Assembly (NCBI GenBank): GCA_947175295.1
Contig: CAMWMK010000001.1
Coordinates: 44,667 to 108,666, forward strand
DNA: 64,000 nt
Reading direction: 5' to 3'
Source of the DNA: an uncultured Porphyromonadaceae bacterium
GTDB taxonomy: Bacteria > Bacteroidota > Bacteroidia > Bacteroidales > Muribaculaceae
Under the pieces are notes generated by a model. It made no database searches. It was not told the DNA's origin and worked only from the letters and a program-made list of their open reading frames with translations. How positions within the stretch are numbered: position 1 is the first letter of the stretch; the number at the start of each line of letters is the position of its first letter. Of this stretch, positions 1 to 10,949 are shown piece after piece. Position numbers and translations under genes: made by a program.

Positions 1-1270
1 CGAGGTAGGAGCGTCCGTTTTCTTTTTTGACGGAAAGAAGGCCTGAGTGTCCGTTGAAGGCTCCGAATCCGGCTACATCGCCGTCCTTCATATGTGAAAT
101 ATCGATTTTTACGCAGCCGTGGCATTCCGGTCCCTCCATACGCTGGCTTATGGTGTTGGGAGCTTCATAGAGGTTTCCTACTACCCTTCCTGTATGCAGT
201 CGCAGATGTCCCGGACGCTCAGTGAGCGACCAACGGGAATTGTCGGGATTATGGTTCCATTGCCATTGCACTGCCAGGGTGGGAGAGTCGAAATGGTCGG
301 TTGCCGATAGAGAGGTATGTGCGCTATCTGATGAGGCGACCTCCACTTCCGCAGGCACTTCTCGGTTCTCGTCTCCCAGCATGGGCCATCCTTCTTCCCA
401 TGTGCATGGCATGAGAGTCAGCACTCGTCCTACTCCTCCTCGGTCCTGGAATATGACTCCCCACCAGTTGTCGGCTCCGTCATCTACTATGCAGCCTTGC
501 CCGACGTATGGAAATCCTGCGAACTGGCTCTGTAGGATTACCTTTTTCTCATATGGGCCCGTAATGTGGTCTGCTCTGTAGCAGACCTGTCTTCTTGGTT
601 TGCCCTGAGGCCAGGAGATGGCAAGTATGTAGTATTTTCCATCGTGCTTGACTACGCGGCTCCCCTCAAGAAGACCGGTCTCTTCTTCGTCTGGCACGAT
701 TACAGCCATATCTATTCCGTCTTTTTTTACGGCTGAGAGGTCATGCTCGAGTTCCTTGAGCTTGATGGTGCCGGATCCGGAAAAGACATATACTCTTCCG
801 TCGTCATCGAAAAAGAGCGACGAGTCGTGGAAATGGTCGCATCGCGAGACGAGCGTCCATTCTCCGGCGGGATCAGTAGCAGTGTAGACAAACGACCTGT
901 AGGGCTGGTCGTTGGGTGAGAACAGCACATAAAATCTGCCGTCGGCATATCTAAGTGATGTAGCCCACTGTCCACGCCCGTAGACGCTTCCCTCAAGTAG
1001 ATCATAGCGGGGATTGTCTTCTATGCGGTCGAATACATACCCCGCTATCTCCCAGTCGGCGAGATTACGTGATTTCATGACCGGGCATCCGGGCATCAGA
1101 TGCATCGTTGTGCTGACCATATAATACCAGTCGCCTACATGGATCACGTCGGGATCGGGAACATCGGCCCAGATCATAGGATTGGAGATCCTGACTGTTG
1201 GGGCTGAAGCGAGTCTGATACCGCCCGACATCATAGATAGGGCGAGGGTCAGCAATAAGGATTTGCGCAT
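1..1270 (-). CDS. Glycoside hydrolase family 43 protein (xylosidase/arabinofuranosidase type), C-terminus truncated by window edge
   Basis: My translation of the minus strand from ATG at 1270 (not in the ORF track because it runs off the window): MRKSLLLTLALSMMSGGIRLASAPTVRISNPMIWADVPDPDVIHVGDYYYMVSTTMHLMPGCPVMKSRNLADWEIAGYVFDRIEDNPRYDL..., a typical GH43 N-terminus with catalytic DPD motif; remainder resembles a GH43 beta-sandwich domain. Confidence 0.88.
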   Translation of the reverse strand, partial: MRKSLLLTLALSMMSGGIRLASAPTVRISNPMIWADVPDPDVIHVGDWYYMVSTTMHLMPGCPVMKSRNLADWEIAGYVFDRIEDNPRYDLLEGSVYGRGQWATSLRYADGRFYVLFSPNDQPYRSFVYTATDPAGEWTLVSRCDHFHDSSLFFDDDGRVYVFSGSGTIKLKELEHDLSAVKKDGIDMAVIVPDEEETGLLEGSRVVKHDGKYYILAISWPQGKPRRQVCYRADHITGPYEKKVILQSQFAGFPYVGQGCIVDDGADNWWGVIFQDRGGVGRVLTLMPCTWEEGWPMLGDENREVPAEVEVASSDSAHTSLSATDHFDSPTLAVQWQWNHNPDNSRWSLTERPGHLRLHTGRVVGNLYEAPNTISQRMEGPECHGCVKIDISHMKDGDVAGFGAFNGHSGLLSVKKENGRSYL

Positions 1271-1413
1271 GTGTCTTAATGGTATTTGTGTTTCGGTAAA
1301 AGGTTAGGGATTCACAATGCAAAATTAGCTTTTCCTAAAAGAATCTTCATCTATCTTTATGCCAAATCCTTATAGTTATGTAGCCGCATTTATGAATTTG
1401 TAACATATCCTTT

Positions 1414-4400
1414 CTAATCCGCAACATCCGCTGCATTTTCCTTTACCGGAGCCGCATCGTCTCCGGTCTCCTTTGCTATATATTCGCTTGGTGAGCAACC
1501 GTAATATTTCTTGAAGGATTCCGAGAACTGTCCAGGACTGGAGAATCCGACGGAATATCCCACCTGGGATATATTGGTGTTCCTCTTCAGGAGCATTTCG
1601 GCCGCGCTCTTAAGCCTGACGCTTTTTAGGAAGTCGCGGGGAGCCAGGCCTAAGAGAGCTTTCATCTTTCGGTGAAGATGCACCCTGCTGAGTCCTACGG
1701 ATTCAGCCAGCTCTTCCACTCCGAATTCCGAATCGCCTATGTTTTCGTTGATGGCTTTTGTGATTCTTTCGAGAAGTAGTTCATCGTTGCCTTTAAGCTC
1801 GACTTTGTCGATGTTCCCTTCTATTTTCTCTCCATGGCTGAAGCGTCCCTTCAGACGTATGCGCCCTGAGATCAGGCTTGCACAAAGCTGCCTTAGTTCC
1901 TCGATGCGGAATGGTTTCGTAAGATAGGCGTCGGCTCCTTTTTCCCATCCCGACATCCTCGTATCGAAGTCTTCGGAAGTGGTCAGAAGGATGATGGGGA
2001 TATGGGCTGTATCGGCGTTGCTGCGTATCTTCCTGAGGAGTTCGAAGCCGTCTGATTTAGGCATCATGATGTCGGATACAATCAGGTCGATATTCTTCTC
2101 AAGCGCTATGGCATATGCCTCTTCGCCATCGCTTGCGGTGATCACCTTATATGAGTTGCCGAGTTCTTTCTTCAGATAGTTGCGTATCTCGTCGTCGTCA
2201 TCCGCTATAAGTATGCGGTGGCTGTGGTTTCCTTTCCTGCAATTATCCTCCTCCGGCAAAGCCATGCTCTCATCCGCTTCAATGTATCTTTTAGGCGTTT
2301 CTATGTCTGGGGTATCCCTTATATCCTTATCTTTGAGATGCGCTCTTCCTAATGGAAGCGTCACGTCAAACCTGGCTCCGCTTCCGTCGTTTCTGTTGAA
2401 AGCGCGAATCGTGCCTTGGTGCATGTCGACGAGCATTTTCGAAAGATTGAGGCCTATGCCGAATCCATTGCTTTTACGGTCTACTTGATAGAAGCGGTCG
2501 AAGATGTGCTTGAGGTTCTCCGGAGGTATTCCTGATCCGGTATCGGCCACTTCCACGAGTGCCTGCTCCTTTCCGTCAGGTCCTGTCGTTTTGCGCAGGG
2601 TCACGTCTATTGACCCTCCGTCGGGAGTGAACTTGAGCGCGTTGCCGATGAGGTTTACAATCACCTTATCGAAGTTGTCCGGATCTATATATGCGTCTAT
2701 CCGGCCGTCGGGGGCCGAGAAGGAAAGGTCTATTCTCCTTGTTTCGGCCTGCAGCCTGAATTCATCAATGATAAGTCCGATATATTCCTTCAGGTCGGTC
2801 TCTGAGAATAGAAGGTTCATCTGGCCTTTCTCAATTCTCCTGACGTCGAGCATCTGATTGACCAGATTAGTGATGCGGTAGCCGTTGCGCTGTATCATCC
2901 TGAAGGTATTGGCTTTGTTTTCGTCCTTTTCTTCTCTTATCAGAGATGTCAGCGGGCTTGTTATCAAGGTGACTGGCGAGCGGAGCTCATGTGCGAAATT
3001 ATACAGCATCTTGAATTTCTCCTCAGCCATTTCCTCTTTTCGGCGCTGCTGTCGGTAGCGGCGAATCACATACCATACAGTTGCGGTTATTAGGAGGATG
3101 ACTATGGCATAGACGGTTTTCGCCCATATGGTCAGATACCAGGGTGGAAGTATCCTTATGAGTATTGAGGTGGCTGGAGAAGTCTGGCCGTTGTCAGTGG
3201 CCCTGATTTCAAGGATATAGCTGCCGGGCTCCATATAGTTGCAGACCACTTTGTTGTCGCCCGGAGGATTGATGTGCCATTCCTTATTGAGCGAGGGAAT
3301 CCTGTATTCGAAGCAGATACTTCCGGAATTGAGGAAGTCGAATGTTGAGAATTCAAGTGAGAATGTGTTCTGGAAATAATTCAACAGGACTTCTGCGGAT
3401 ATGTCTTTGTCGGAATCGGCATAGGAGATTTCCGTATTTCCTTCGTTCCTGCTGCTGAGGTTGATGCGCGTGAGTATCGGCGGAGAAAGCGGTCTGGTGT
3501 CGTTGATAGCGTCCGGATAGAATGCGGTAAGGCCTTTGAATCCGGCTGCGAAAAGCTTATCGCCTGAAGTGCGCAGAAGCATTCCCTTTCTGTAGTCTCG
3601 TTCTCCGAGACCGTTGCCTGTAAGATAGCTGACGGTTTTGTTGTCGGCATATCTGATTCTCGACAGTCCGTTGTTGGTAGTACACCAGATGTCTCCGTTG
3701 TTGGCTTGCTCTATTCCGCATATGATGTTTCCCGGCATTCCCTGCACAGGGCCGTAGTGGTCCATGCGGTCTTCATCCGGAAAGAGATGATAGAGGCCGT
3801 TGTTGGTGCCTATCCATATGGTCTTGTCCTTTGCCGGCAGTATGTCGTAGACTATATGCGACCGAAGGGTCTTTACCGAATTGTTTTCGGTAAATCTATT
3901 GGTGTCGGGATTGAAGATGTCGATGCCGTTGAAGTGTCCGAGCCATACTTCTCCGGAGTATCCCGGAGCTATTACGCTGATCCAGTCGTTGCCAAGATGG
4001 GCCGGGGTGGCCATAGCGGTGGCTTCAGTCACGGAAATCCATTTGCCTTCGCTGTTACGGTATTTAAGGCCTTCTCCTGAAATGGAGGCATAAAGCCTTC
4101 CGGAATTGTCTTCGGCTATCGCGAGTATATCTTTGGAGCTTATCCTGTCAAGAAGTTCAGGTCCGTGTTCGGAATACCTCATTATTCTTCCGTCGTCATA
4201 TCCCAGTAGGATATGTCCGTTGCTGGTCGTGCATGATGAGGTCACGCGTCCTTTCGACTGAAAGGTGGCTTTGTGATTGAGGTCATGGTCAAACACCATT
4301 ATGCTCCAGTTGCTTAGGGCCACTGCTATTCCTTTCCCGTCAGTTGAGGGGAATATAGTCTCTGTCTTGACGGATGGGGCCGTAGGGATTTCCCTGAAAT

Positions 4401-5358
4401 TAAAAAGCTCCGGAGCCGTTGGTTGCATAGCGAGTCCCCCCTTTCGTGTGCCTGTCCATATATTGCCGTCTCGGTCTTCAAGCATGTCGAGTATTCCCTC
4501 CCCTTTTAGTCCGGCGTAGCTATCTTCAGGATACATGGTATCGTCCTCCATCCTGAAGACACCGTTTTCCAATGTATGGATCAGTATGTTTCCTTTGGAG
4601 TCTGTAAGGAATTTGATGTTGCTCCATCCCTGCGTGCCGTCAAGATGCCTGAACTCCTGTTTTGATGCGTCCCATAGATATATGTCAGACAGTGTCGACA
4701 CATATAGGTTGTTGTTGCGGTCGTATGCGATGTCATGTACAGCTTTTGGGAAAACCGTCGAGTAAAGTTTATTGAGGTTCTTGTCCAATGCCAGGAGTCG
4801 GCCGTCTCTTGCTCCTATCCATATTCGGTTGAGTGGATCCATCTTTATGAGATGGGAATATTTGGTCCCGATGAGTCGGTTGAGCGATTCAAGGGGTGTG
4901 GCTTTCATCGTTTTTGTGTCGACCGAATAGGTTCCGAAGCCAGCGCTGACGATAAGGAGTTCATTGTCGCTTCTCTGAATGATTGATCTTACTGATAGTG
5001 GATGTGTTTCCGGAAATGCCACGCTCTCGAATTTTCCGCTACCTTGCTCATATCGCTGCAGACCTTTCCCCGAACCTACCCATAGGTTTCCTTCCGCATC
5101 GTTAAATAGAGATTCCACGATATTGCTTTTAAGAGAAGTGGAATCTTCGGGATTGTTGGTGAAGGTGACGTTGGTCCATCCGTCGAATCGGTTGAGGCCG
5201 TTGTCTGTGCCGATCCATAGGAATCCTTTGGAGTCCTGTATGATATGAGTTATTTCGCGTGATGTCAGATTGCGCAGGTCATATCTGACGAGGGCTGATA
5301 TCTGCATTGCAGACACCATTGTTAAGATAAGCGAGATGAGAATTCTGACATGGGTCAT
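1414..5358 (-). CDS. Hybrid two-component system regulator (HTCS): periplasmic propeller + Y_Y_Y + HisKA/HATPase + receiver + AraC HTH
   Basis: 1314 aa; repeated WIGT.NGLxR propeller motifs, FNFAHELRSPVTLI H-box, ILIADDDDEIRNYL...DLIVSDIMMPKSDG receiver, C-terminal AraC HTH (LSRVHLHRKMKALLGLAPRDFLKSVRLKSAAEMLL...GFSSPGQFSESFKKYYGCSPSEY). Confidence 0.96.
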   Translation of the reverse strand: MTHVRILISLILTMVSAMQISALVRYDLRNLTSREITHIIQDSKGFLWIGTDNGLNRFDGWTNVTFTNNPEDSTSLKSNIVESLFNDAEGNLWVGSGKGLQRYEQGSGKFESVAFPETHPLSVRSIIQRSDNELLIVSAGFGTYSVDTKTMKATPLESLNRLIGTKYSHLIKMDPLNRIWIGARDGRLLALDKNLNKLYSTVFPKAVHDIAYDRNNNLYVSTLSDIYLWDASKQEFRHLDGTQGWSNIKFLTDSKGNILIHTLENGVFRMEDDTMYPEDSYAGLKGEGILDMLEDRDGNIWTGTRKGGLAMQPTAPELFNFREIPTAPSVKTETIFPSTDGKGIAVALSNWSIMVFDHDLNHKATFQSKGRVTSSCTTSNGHILLGYDDGRIMRYSEHGPELLDRISSKDILAIAEDNSGRLYASISGEGLKYRNSEGKWISVTEATAMATPAHLGNDWISVIAPGYSGEVWLGHFNGIDIFNPDTNRFTENNSVKTLRSHIVYDILPAKDKTIWIGTNNGLYHLFPDEDRMDHYGPVQGMPGNIICGIEQANNGDIWCTTNNGLSRIRYADNKTVSYLTGNGLGERDYRKGMLLRTSGDKLFAAGFKGLTAFYPDAINDTRPLSPPILTRINLSSRNEGNTEISYADSDKDISAEVLLNYFQNTFSLEFSTFDFLNSGSICFEYRIPSLNKEWHINPPGDNKVVCNYMEPGSYILEIRATDNGQTSPATSILIRILPPWYLTIWAKTVYAIVILLITATVWYVIRRYRQQRRKEEMAEEKFKMLYNFAHELRSPVTLITSPLTSLIREEKDENKANTFRMIQRNGYRITNLVNQMLDVRRIEKGQMNLLFSETDLKEYIGLIIDEFRLQAETRRIDLSFSAPDGRIDAYIDPDNFDKVIVNLIGNALKFTPDGGSIDVTLRKTTGPDGKEQALVEVADTGSGIPPENLKHIFDRFYQVDRKSNGFGIGLNLSKMLVDMHQGTIRAFNRNDGSGARFDVTLPLGRAHLKDKDIRDTPDIETPKRYIEADESMALPEEDNCRKGNHSHRILIADDDDEIRNYLKKELGNSYKVITASDGEEAYAIALEKNIDLIVSDIMMPKSDGFELLRKIRSNADTAHIPIILLTTSEDFDTRMSGWEKGADAYLTKPFRIEELRQLCASLISGRIRLKGRFSHGEKIEGNIDKVELKGNDELLLERITKAINENIGDSEFGVEELAESVGLSRVHLHRKMKALLGLAPRDFLKSVRLKSAAEMLLKRNTNISQVGYSVGFSSPGQFSESFKKYYGCSPSEYIAKETGDDAAPVKENAADVAD

Positions 5359-5384
5359 GATGAATGGCTGTATGGTTACGTCTG

Positions 5385-5392
5385 CAAAGGTA
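5385..5392 (-). promoter_or_regulatory. Putative Bacteroidales -7 element (TACCTTTG) for the HTCS gene
   Basis: Plus strand CAAAGGTA = TACCTTTG on minus, matching TAnnTTTG, about 27 bp upstream of the HTCS ATG. Confidence 0.45.
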
Positions 5393-5805
5393 ACATTTTA
5401 TTTTGACTCCTCAAAGTCCCCTGCGTCCTGAAAATATTGCAGAAAGGGGTGAAACACAACAAAAAGACCTCTATGTTACATTTGCCGTAAAGTATGTAAC
5501 ATGTCTTATGAAGCTCTTGGCTGTGTGCGTAGGTCCGGTATGGTTACGGTGGAATGGGAGGAAGACTGTGAGGGCTGGGAAGGAGATTGCGGGTAGGATG
5601 TCCGTGATATGGCCTTTTATGTAAGGTAATGTATGGTTTGTATGGATTTATATAAGAATGCAGGAAAGTTTTTGTTTAGGATAAGATGTTGATATTCAAT
5701 ATGGTGATTACGGATTTGTATTAATTTTGGAGATTTTTCCCGGTATGTGATACATAATGCGCACCATTTGAATCATAGAGTAAACCGCAGGATGACGATT
5801 CGACG

Positions 5806-5813
5806 TAACTTTG
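5806..5813 (+). promoter_or_regulatory. Putative Bacteroidales -7 element (TAACTTTG) for the susC/xusA operon
   Basis: TAACTTTG matches TAnnTTTG about 80 bp upstream of the SusC ORF. Confidence 0.4.
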
Positions 5814-5891
5814 TGGCCACAAAACCGAAACATCAGAGTTTGGCTTGCACCGAATCTAACGACCATGAAATTTCCATTAACAATCTAAATA

Positions 5892-8800
5892 ATGACAGCG
5901 ATGAAAAATGATCACAGACTGCTTCATTGCATTGCTTTGTTGCTAATCTTCATCATGACTTCAGCCCTTGGCGCGAGAGCCGACACAGTCAAGGGTAATG
6001 TGACCGACGACACCGGAGAGCCGCTCATCGGCGTGACCGTTATGGTGGTCGGTCAAAAGGGCGGCACAGTGACCGACCTTGACGGCGACTACTCGATAGA
6101 AGTGGCCAATCTGGGAAAGGCTGAGCTACGCTTCACCTATGTTGGTATGGAGACCCTGACCGTGAAGGTCAATTCCCGCCGGCAGGTGAACGTGGAGATG
6201 AAAAGCGCAGACTCCACACTTGATGAGGTTGTGGTGGTAGGCTACGGACAGCAGAAGAAAGCTTCCGTCGTAGGCGCTATCACGCAGACTTCCGGTAAGA
6301 CCCTTGAGCGTGCCGGAGGTGTCTCCAGTGTGGGAGCCGCTCTCACCGGCAATCTTCCCGGTGTGATCACCATGGCCTCGTCAGGTATGCCCGGCGAAGA
6401 GGATCCGCAGATCATCATACGCTCGGCATCCACTTGGAACGGCAGTGATCCCCTTATTCTCGTCGATGGTATCGAGCGCGATATGGCCTCCGTGGATATC
6501 TCTTCAATAGAAAGCATATCTGTGCTTAAGGATGCCTCCGCTACTGCCGTATATGGCGTGAAGGGCGCCAATGGCGTGATCCTCATCACTACCAAACGCG
6601 GCAGTGAAGGCAAGGCGGTAGTCACGGCAAAGGTCAACATGACCGCGAAGGTTGCCTCGAAACTCCCCGCTAAATTCGATGCATACGATACGTTCTATCT
6701 GATGAACAATTCCATCGAGCGCGAAGCCGCGCTCAACGACAAAGGCTGGGGCGACTACACTCCGGCTGCCATTATCGATAAATACCGCAATCCTGCTGAC
6801 GCCGAGGAATGGGACCGTTATCCCAATACCGACTGGGAAGACGCCCTCTTCAAGAAAAGCGCCTTATCCTACAATGCTTCCGTGTCGGCATCCGGAGGAA
6901 CGAAGCTTGTCAGATATTTCGCTTCTGCCGATTTCACCCACGAGGGCGACCTTTTCAAGCAGTATGACAACCACCGCGGCTATAAGACCGGATTCGGATA
7001 CAACCGTATAAATGTACGCTCCAATCTTGATTTCTCACTGACGAAGACTACCGAACTGACAGTAAACCTCTTTGGCTCTAACGCCACCCAAAAGACTCCA
7101 TGGGACTACAACGGCGATGGAAACTCCTACTGGGGCTCCGCCTATAAGTCAGCTCCTGATGCTATGCGTCCGATCTACTCAAACGGCATGTGGGGATGGT
7201 ATGCTCCCCGCGACGCCGACGTGCCCAACTCGGTAAGGATACTGGCGACAGGCGGTGATAAGACCTCCACCAACACCCGTATAAACAGCGACCTCGCATT
7301 GGTGCAGAAGCTTGACTTCGTGACAAAAGGACTGAGCTTCCGTGCAAAACTGGCTCTTGACTATAAATTCCTGGAGGAAAACAGAGGTATCAACGACCAG
7401 TATCACGAAGGTCAGCTTTATTGGGTCAATCCTACCGACGGCAGCCAGCATCCAAAGAATCCTGATCCGCAGACAGGCCTTGATGTGACCGTAAATCCCA
7501 TTCTCTGGGGTCATCAGGCGGGTGCAGTGAATGTCAATCAAACATTCAGAAGGGTCTATTACTCATTCCAGTTCGACTATAACCGTTCGTTCGGCCAGAA
7601 TGAGGTCAGCGCACTCGCTCTTTTCAGCCGTGAGAAGACCACAGGCGGCAGCTCTTTCCCGGTATACCGCGAAGACTGGGTGTTCCGCCTGACTTACAAC
7701 TGGGCCTACCGATATTTCGCTGAGTTCAACGGTGCTTATAATGGATCCGAGAAGTTCGGTCCGAAAAACCGCTTCGAGTTCTTCCCCTCCATGTCGATCG
7801 GATGGATGCTTTCCAACGAGCCTTTCATGGAATGGGCTCGCGCAAACAACTTGCTTACCACCTTGAAAATCCGCGGATCGATTGGTAAGGTCGGAGACGA
7901 CCATGCCGGAGACCGCCATCTTTATCGGACCCAATACAGCTATGGGGGCAACATCCAGATGGGAACCATCAATCCTCAGAACTCTCCATATACCTTCTAC
8001 ATCATCTCTCGTCTCGGCAATGAGAATATCTCATGGGAAAAAGTTGAGAAGCAGAACATCGGTGTCGACTATTCGTTTATTGGAGGCATGTTCGCAGGTT
8101 CGGTCGATTTCTTCCGCGACAAGCGTACCGACATCATCCTGACAGGAGGCGACCGCACATCCATTCCCTCATACTTCGGAGCGGAAGCCCCTACGGCTAA
8201 CCTCGGCCGTATGGACAGCCACGGATACGAACTTGAACTCCGCTTCAACAAGCAGATAGGCAGGAACATGCGAGTATGGACCAATCTCAGTATGACGCAT
8301 GCCACCAACGAAGTAAAATTCCGCGACGACCCAGCCCTAAAACCCGATTATCAGAAATACGCAGGCCATGAGTGGGGACAGGTGACGAGCTATATCGACC
8401 ACGGCAACTTGACTTCATGGGATGATGTGCTCGGAAGTACTGTCTGGAACACCGGCAACGACTTCAAGCTCCCGGGCGACTACAACATCATCGACTTCAA
8501 CGGCGACGGCGTGATCAACACCGAAGACAAGGCTCCCTACGGATATTCCACAACTCCACAGAACACCTACAACGCTTCGGTAGGATTCGAATGGCGCAAC
8601 TGGAGCATCTTCGCTCAGTTCTATGGAGTCTCCAACGTAATGCGCTACGTGAAATATCCTACTTTCCGCTCCACTGCCCACGTGGCTTACGACGAGGGTG
8701 AATACTGGACTCCCTTCAATGGTGCATATCTCCCTCAGCCACGCTGGGGAACCACCATCGATGAATGTGCCGACGGAACACGCTATCTCTACGACGGCTC

Positions 8801-9011
8801 CTATATCCGCTTGAAAAACGTTGAGATATCCTATGAGTTCCAAGGAAGATGGATGGCTAAGGCCGGTCTTAAGTCACTGCGCCTATACGTCAACGGCAAC
8901 AATCTCTTCATGTGGACAAAAATGCCCGACGACTGTGAGCGTGGCGGTTCCGGCGACGGTGTGTATCCTTCCTTCAAACGATTCAATGTCGGCATAGACC
9001 TGACCCTCTGA
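5892..9011 (+). CDS. SusC/RagA-like TonB-dependent transporter (XusA-like)
   Basis: 1039 aa; N-terminal carboxypeptidase-regulatory-like domain (VKGNVTDDTGEPLIGVTVMV), LDEVVVVGYGQQKK, plug and ISVLKDASATAVYGVKGANGVILITTKRG motif. Confidence 0.96.
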   Translation: MTAMKNDHRLLHCIALLLIFIMTSALGARADTVKGNVTDDTGEPLIGVTVMVVGQKGGTVTDLDGDYSIEVANLGKAELRFTYVGMETLTVKVNSRRQVNVEMKSADSTLDEVVVVGYGQQKKASVVGAITQTSGKTLERAGGVSSVGAALTGNLPGVITMASSGMPGEEDPQIIIRSASTWNGSDPLILVDGIERDMASVDISSIESISVLKDASATAVYGVKGANGVILITTKRGSEGKAVVTAKVNMTAKVASKLPAKFDAYDTFYLMNNSIEREAALNDKGWGDYTPAAIIDKYRNPADAEEWDRYPNTDWEDALFKKSALSYNASVSASGGTKLVRYFASADFTHEGDLFKQYDNHRGYKTGFGYNRINVRSNLDFSLTKTTELTVNLFGSNATQKTPWDYNGDGNSYWGSAYKSAPDAMRPIYSNGMWGWYAPRDADVPNSVRILATGGDKTSTNTRINSDLALVQKLDFVTKGLSFRAKLALDYKFLEENRGINDQYHEGQLYWVNPTDGSQHPKNPDPQTGLDVTVNPILWGHQAGAVNVNQTFRRVYYSFQFDYNRSFGQNEVSALALFSREKTTGGSSFPVYREDWVFRLTYNWAYRYFAEFNGAYNGSEKFGPKNRFEFFPSMSIGWMLSNEPFMEWARANNLLTTLKIRGSIGKVGDDHAGDRHLYRTQYSYGGNIQMGTINPQNSPYTFYIISRLGNENISWEKVEKQNIGVDYSFIGGMFAGSVDFFRDKRTDIILTGGDRTSIPSYFGAEAPTANLGRMDSHGYELELRFNKQIGRNMRVWTNLSMTHATNEVKFRDDPALKPDYQKYAGHEWGQVTSYIDHGNLTSWDDVLGSTVWNTGNDFKLPGDYNIIDFNGDGVINTEDKAPYGYSTTPQNTYNASVGFEWRNWSIFAQFYGVSNVMRYVKYPTFRSTAHVAYDEGEYWTPFNGAYLPQPRWGTTIDECADGTRYLYDGSYIRLKNVEISYEFQGRWMAKAGLKSLRLYVNGNNLFMWTKMPDDCERGGSGDGVYPSFKRFNVGIDLTL

Positions 9012-9044
9012 ATCAAGGGTGTCAGTATATTTTTCTAACGATTC

Positions 9045-10916
9045 ATGAAATTGCAGATTATGAATATCTCTAAATACATAATAACGCTGGCTCTTGTCGC
9101 CGCATCAATAGGCGCGACTTCCTGCTCCGACTATCTCGACAAGGCTCCCAACAGCGACATAGATGAGTCGGTTCCATACCAGAACTTCCGTAATTTCCAG
9201 GGATTCGTGGAGGAGCTTTACGATCGCATCCCGGTTATCTCCAACAACGAATACCACACTACCTTCAATTATGGCGAGGAAGACTATTGGGAGCCGCAGG
9301 AGACACGCCTGTTCGCCCGCAGCGTTGACTACGGCGACTTCTGGGGATTCACCACTTGCTACTATTCATATCCCAACACATATGATGATCCTAAAAACAA
9401 CCCACGCCGCTACAAGGCAAACCTCTGGGAAAACGCCTGGTATGCCATAAGGAAGTCCAACATAGGACTCTCCAAGCTTGATGGTCTTGTAGACGCAACT
9501 GCTGAAGAACGCGACCTTATCGAGGGTCAGCTTTATTTCTTCCGTGGACTGTTTCATTATCTCGTAATGGAATGGTGGGGAGGTGTACCCTATATCGACC
9601 GCGCTATCGGACCGGACGAGACCATCACGCTGCCACGGGAGACGTGGCAGGCCTGCGCTGAGAAATGCGCGGCTGATTTCCAGAGGGCATCGGAGCTGCT
9701 TCCGGTTGACTGGGACAGTACTGCCGCAGGAAAGGCCACACTCGGCAACAACAACATGCGCGCCAACAAGATCATGGCGCTCGCCTACAAGGGAAAGGTG
9801 CTTCTATGGGCAGGAAGCCCCCTTATGAACTGGGATTCCCACGAGCGAAACAACGCCTATGCCGTCTACGATGAGGATTTCTGCAGGCAGGCCGCAGAGG
9901 CCCTCGGACAGGCTCTGAAGCTGACAGAGCAGACCGGACGCTACTCGCTACTTCCCATAGACCGCTTCAACGACCTTACACTCGTGTATAACTCAAAGGC
10001 TCTTCCCGGCGGCACTGAGACCATACTTCAGGAGAACATCCGCGACTATAGCGGTCGCTGGTCTTGGAACATGAACACCGACTTCCGTCCGCAGACGCAT
10101 ATAAGCGCAGGTGTCAAGTGCTGGCCTACAGCCAACTATTCCAACTATTTCGGTATGGCAAACGGCTATCCGATCGAGGATGCAGCCGTAAAGGACAGTG
10201 AGGCCGGATATGATCCCGAATACCCTTGGCGCAACAGAGATCCGCGTTTCTACAAGACATATGTATTCGACGGCGAATTCTGTGGCGAAGGTGGTCAGGG
10301 ACTTGAGGCTACTCTCTTCACCGGCGGAGCGGACCGCGAAGGGGCTAATCCGCAGAAGGGTTGTTATACAGGTCTGTTCAATGCCAAGCTCTCCCTTAAG
10401 AACTGCCATAACGGCAATGTCCGCGACCAATGGGCTTGCGTGCTTTCGCTGATGCGTCTTGCCGATGTATATCTCCTTTATTCCGAGGCTACGGCAGTGG
10501 GATATGGAGTGAAGCAGGCTTCTTCGGCTTATGGCCGCACCGCAGAGGATGCGATCAATGTAGTCAGAGACAGGGCGCAGGTGGGGCATGTCTTGCCGAA
10601 GTTCACTGATTCCAAGGACAGTTTCCTCAGTGAGATCCGCCGCGAACGAGCCGTTGAGCTCGCATTCGAGGGAATGCGCTTCCACGATCTCCGACGATGG
10701 ATGCTCATCACGCAGCGTCCTTATACGCTGAAGACTGCCTTTCAGTTCGACAGAGGTCCTGGATTCTCTCAGAATTCTACCGAAAACAAGGTGCTCAACC
10801 TTCGTGAAGAGGTTTTGCGTGAGCGCAATTTCACAAGCCGCCATTATTGGCTTCCCCTTCCAAATAAGAACGACACATACCTCTACGAGGGTTTCGAACA
10901 GAACCCCGGTTGGTAA
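9045..10916 (+). CDS. SusD/RagB-like outer-membrane lipoprotein (XusB-like); start may be 9060
   Basis: Lipobox ..ATSCSDYLDKAP; RagB/SusD C-terminal features (AINVVRDRAQV, IRRERAVELAFEGMRFHDLRRW). Confidence 0.95.
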   Translation: MKLQIMNISKYIITLALVAASIGATSCSDYLDKAPNSDIDESVPYQNFRNFQGFVEELYDRIPVISNNEYHTTFNYGEEDYWEPQETRLFARSVDYGDFWGFTTCYYSYPNTYDDPKNNPRRYKANLWENAWYAIRKSNIGLSKLDGLVDATAEERDLIEGQLYFFRGLFHYLVMEWWGGVPYIDRAIGPDETITLPRETWQACAEKCAADFQRASELLPVDWDSTAAGKATLGNNNMRANKIMALAYKGKVLLWAGSPLMNWDSHERNNAYAVYDEDFCRQAAEALGQALKLTEQTGRYSLLPIDRFNDLTLVYNSKALPGGTETILQENIRDYSGRWSWNMNTDFRPQTHISAGVKCWPTANYSNYFGMANGYPIEDAAVKDSEAGYDPEYPWRNRDPRFYKTYVFDGEFCGEGGQGLEATLFTGGADREGANPQKGCYTGLFNAKLSLKNCHNGNVRDQWACVLSLMRLADVYLLYSEATAVGYGVKQASSAYGRTAEDAINVVRDRAQVGHVLPKFTDSKDSFLSEIRRERAVELAFEGMRFHDLRRWMLITQRPYTLKTAFQFDRGPGFSQNSTENKVLNLREEVLRERNFTSRHYWLPLPNKNDTYLYEGFEQNPGW

Positions 10917-10949
10917 ACATTACGTCTCACATTTTTATATGAATCATCA

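Noticed and set aside
5403-5624. 73-aa ORF in the HTCS-susC intergenic region
   Set aside because: No recognisable domain or supported start; region better explained as regulatory DNA
9993-10844. 283-aa minus-strand ORF inside the SusD-like gene
   Set aside because: Antisense to SusD coding sequence with clear SusD motifs; no independent support
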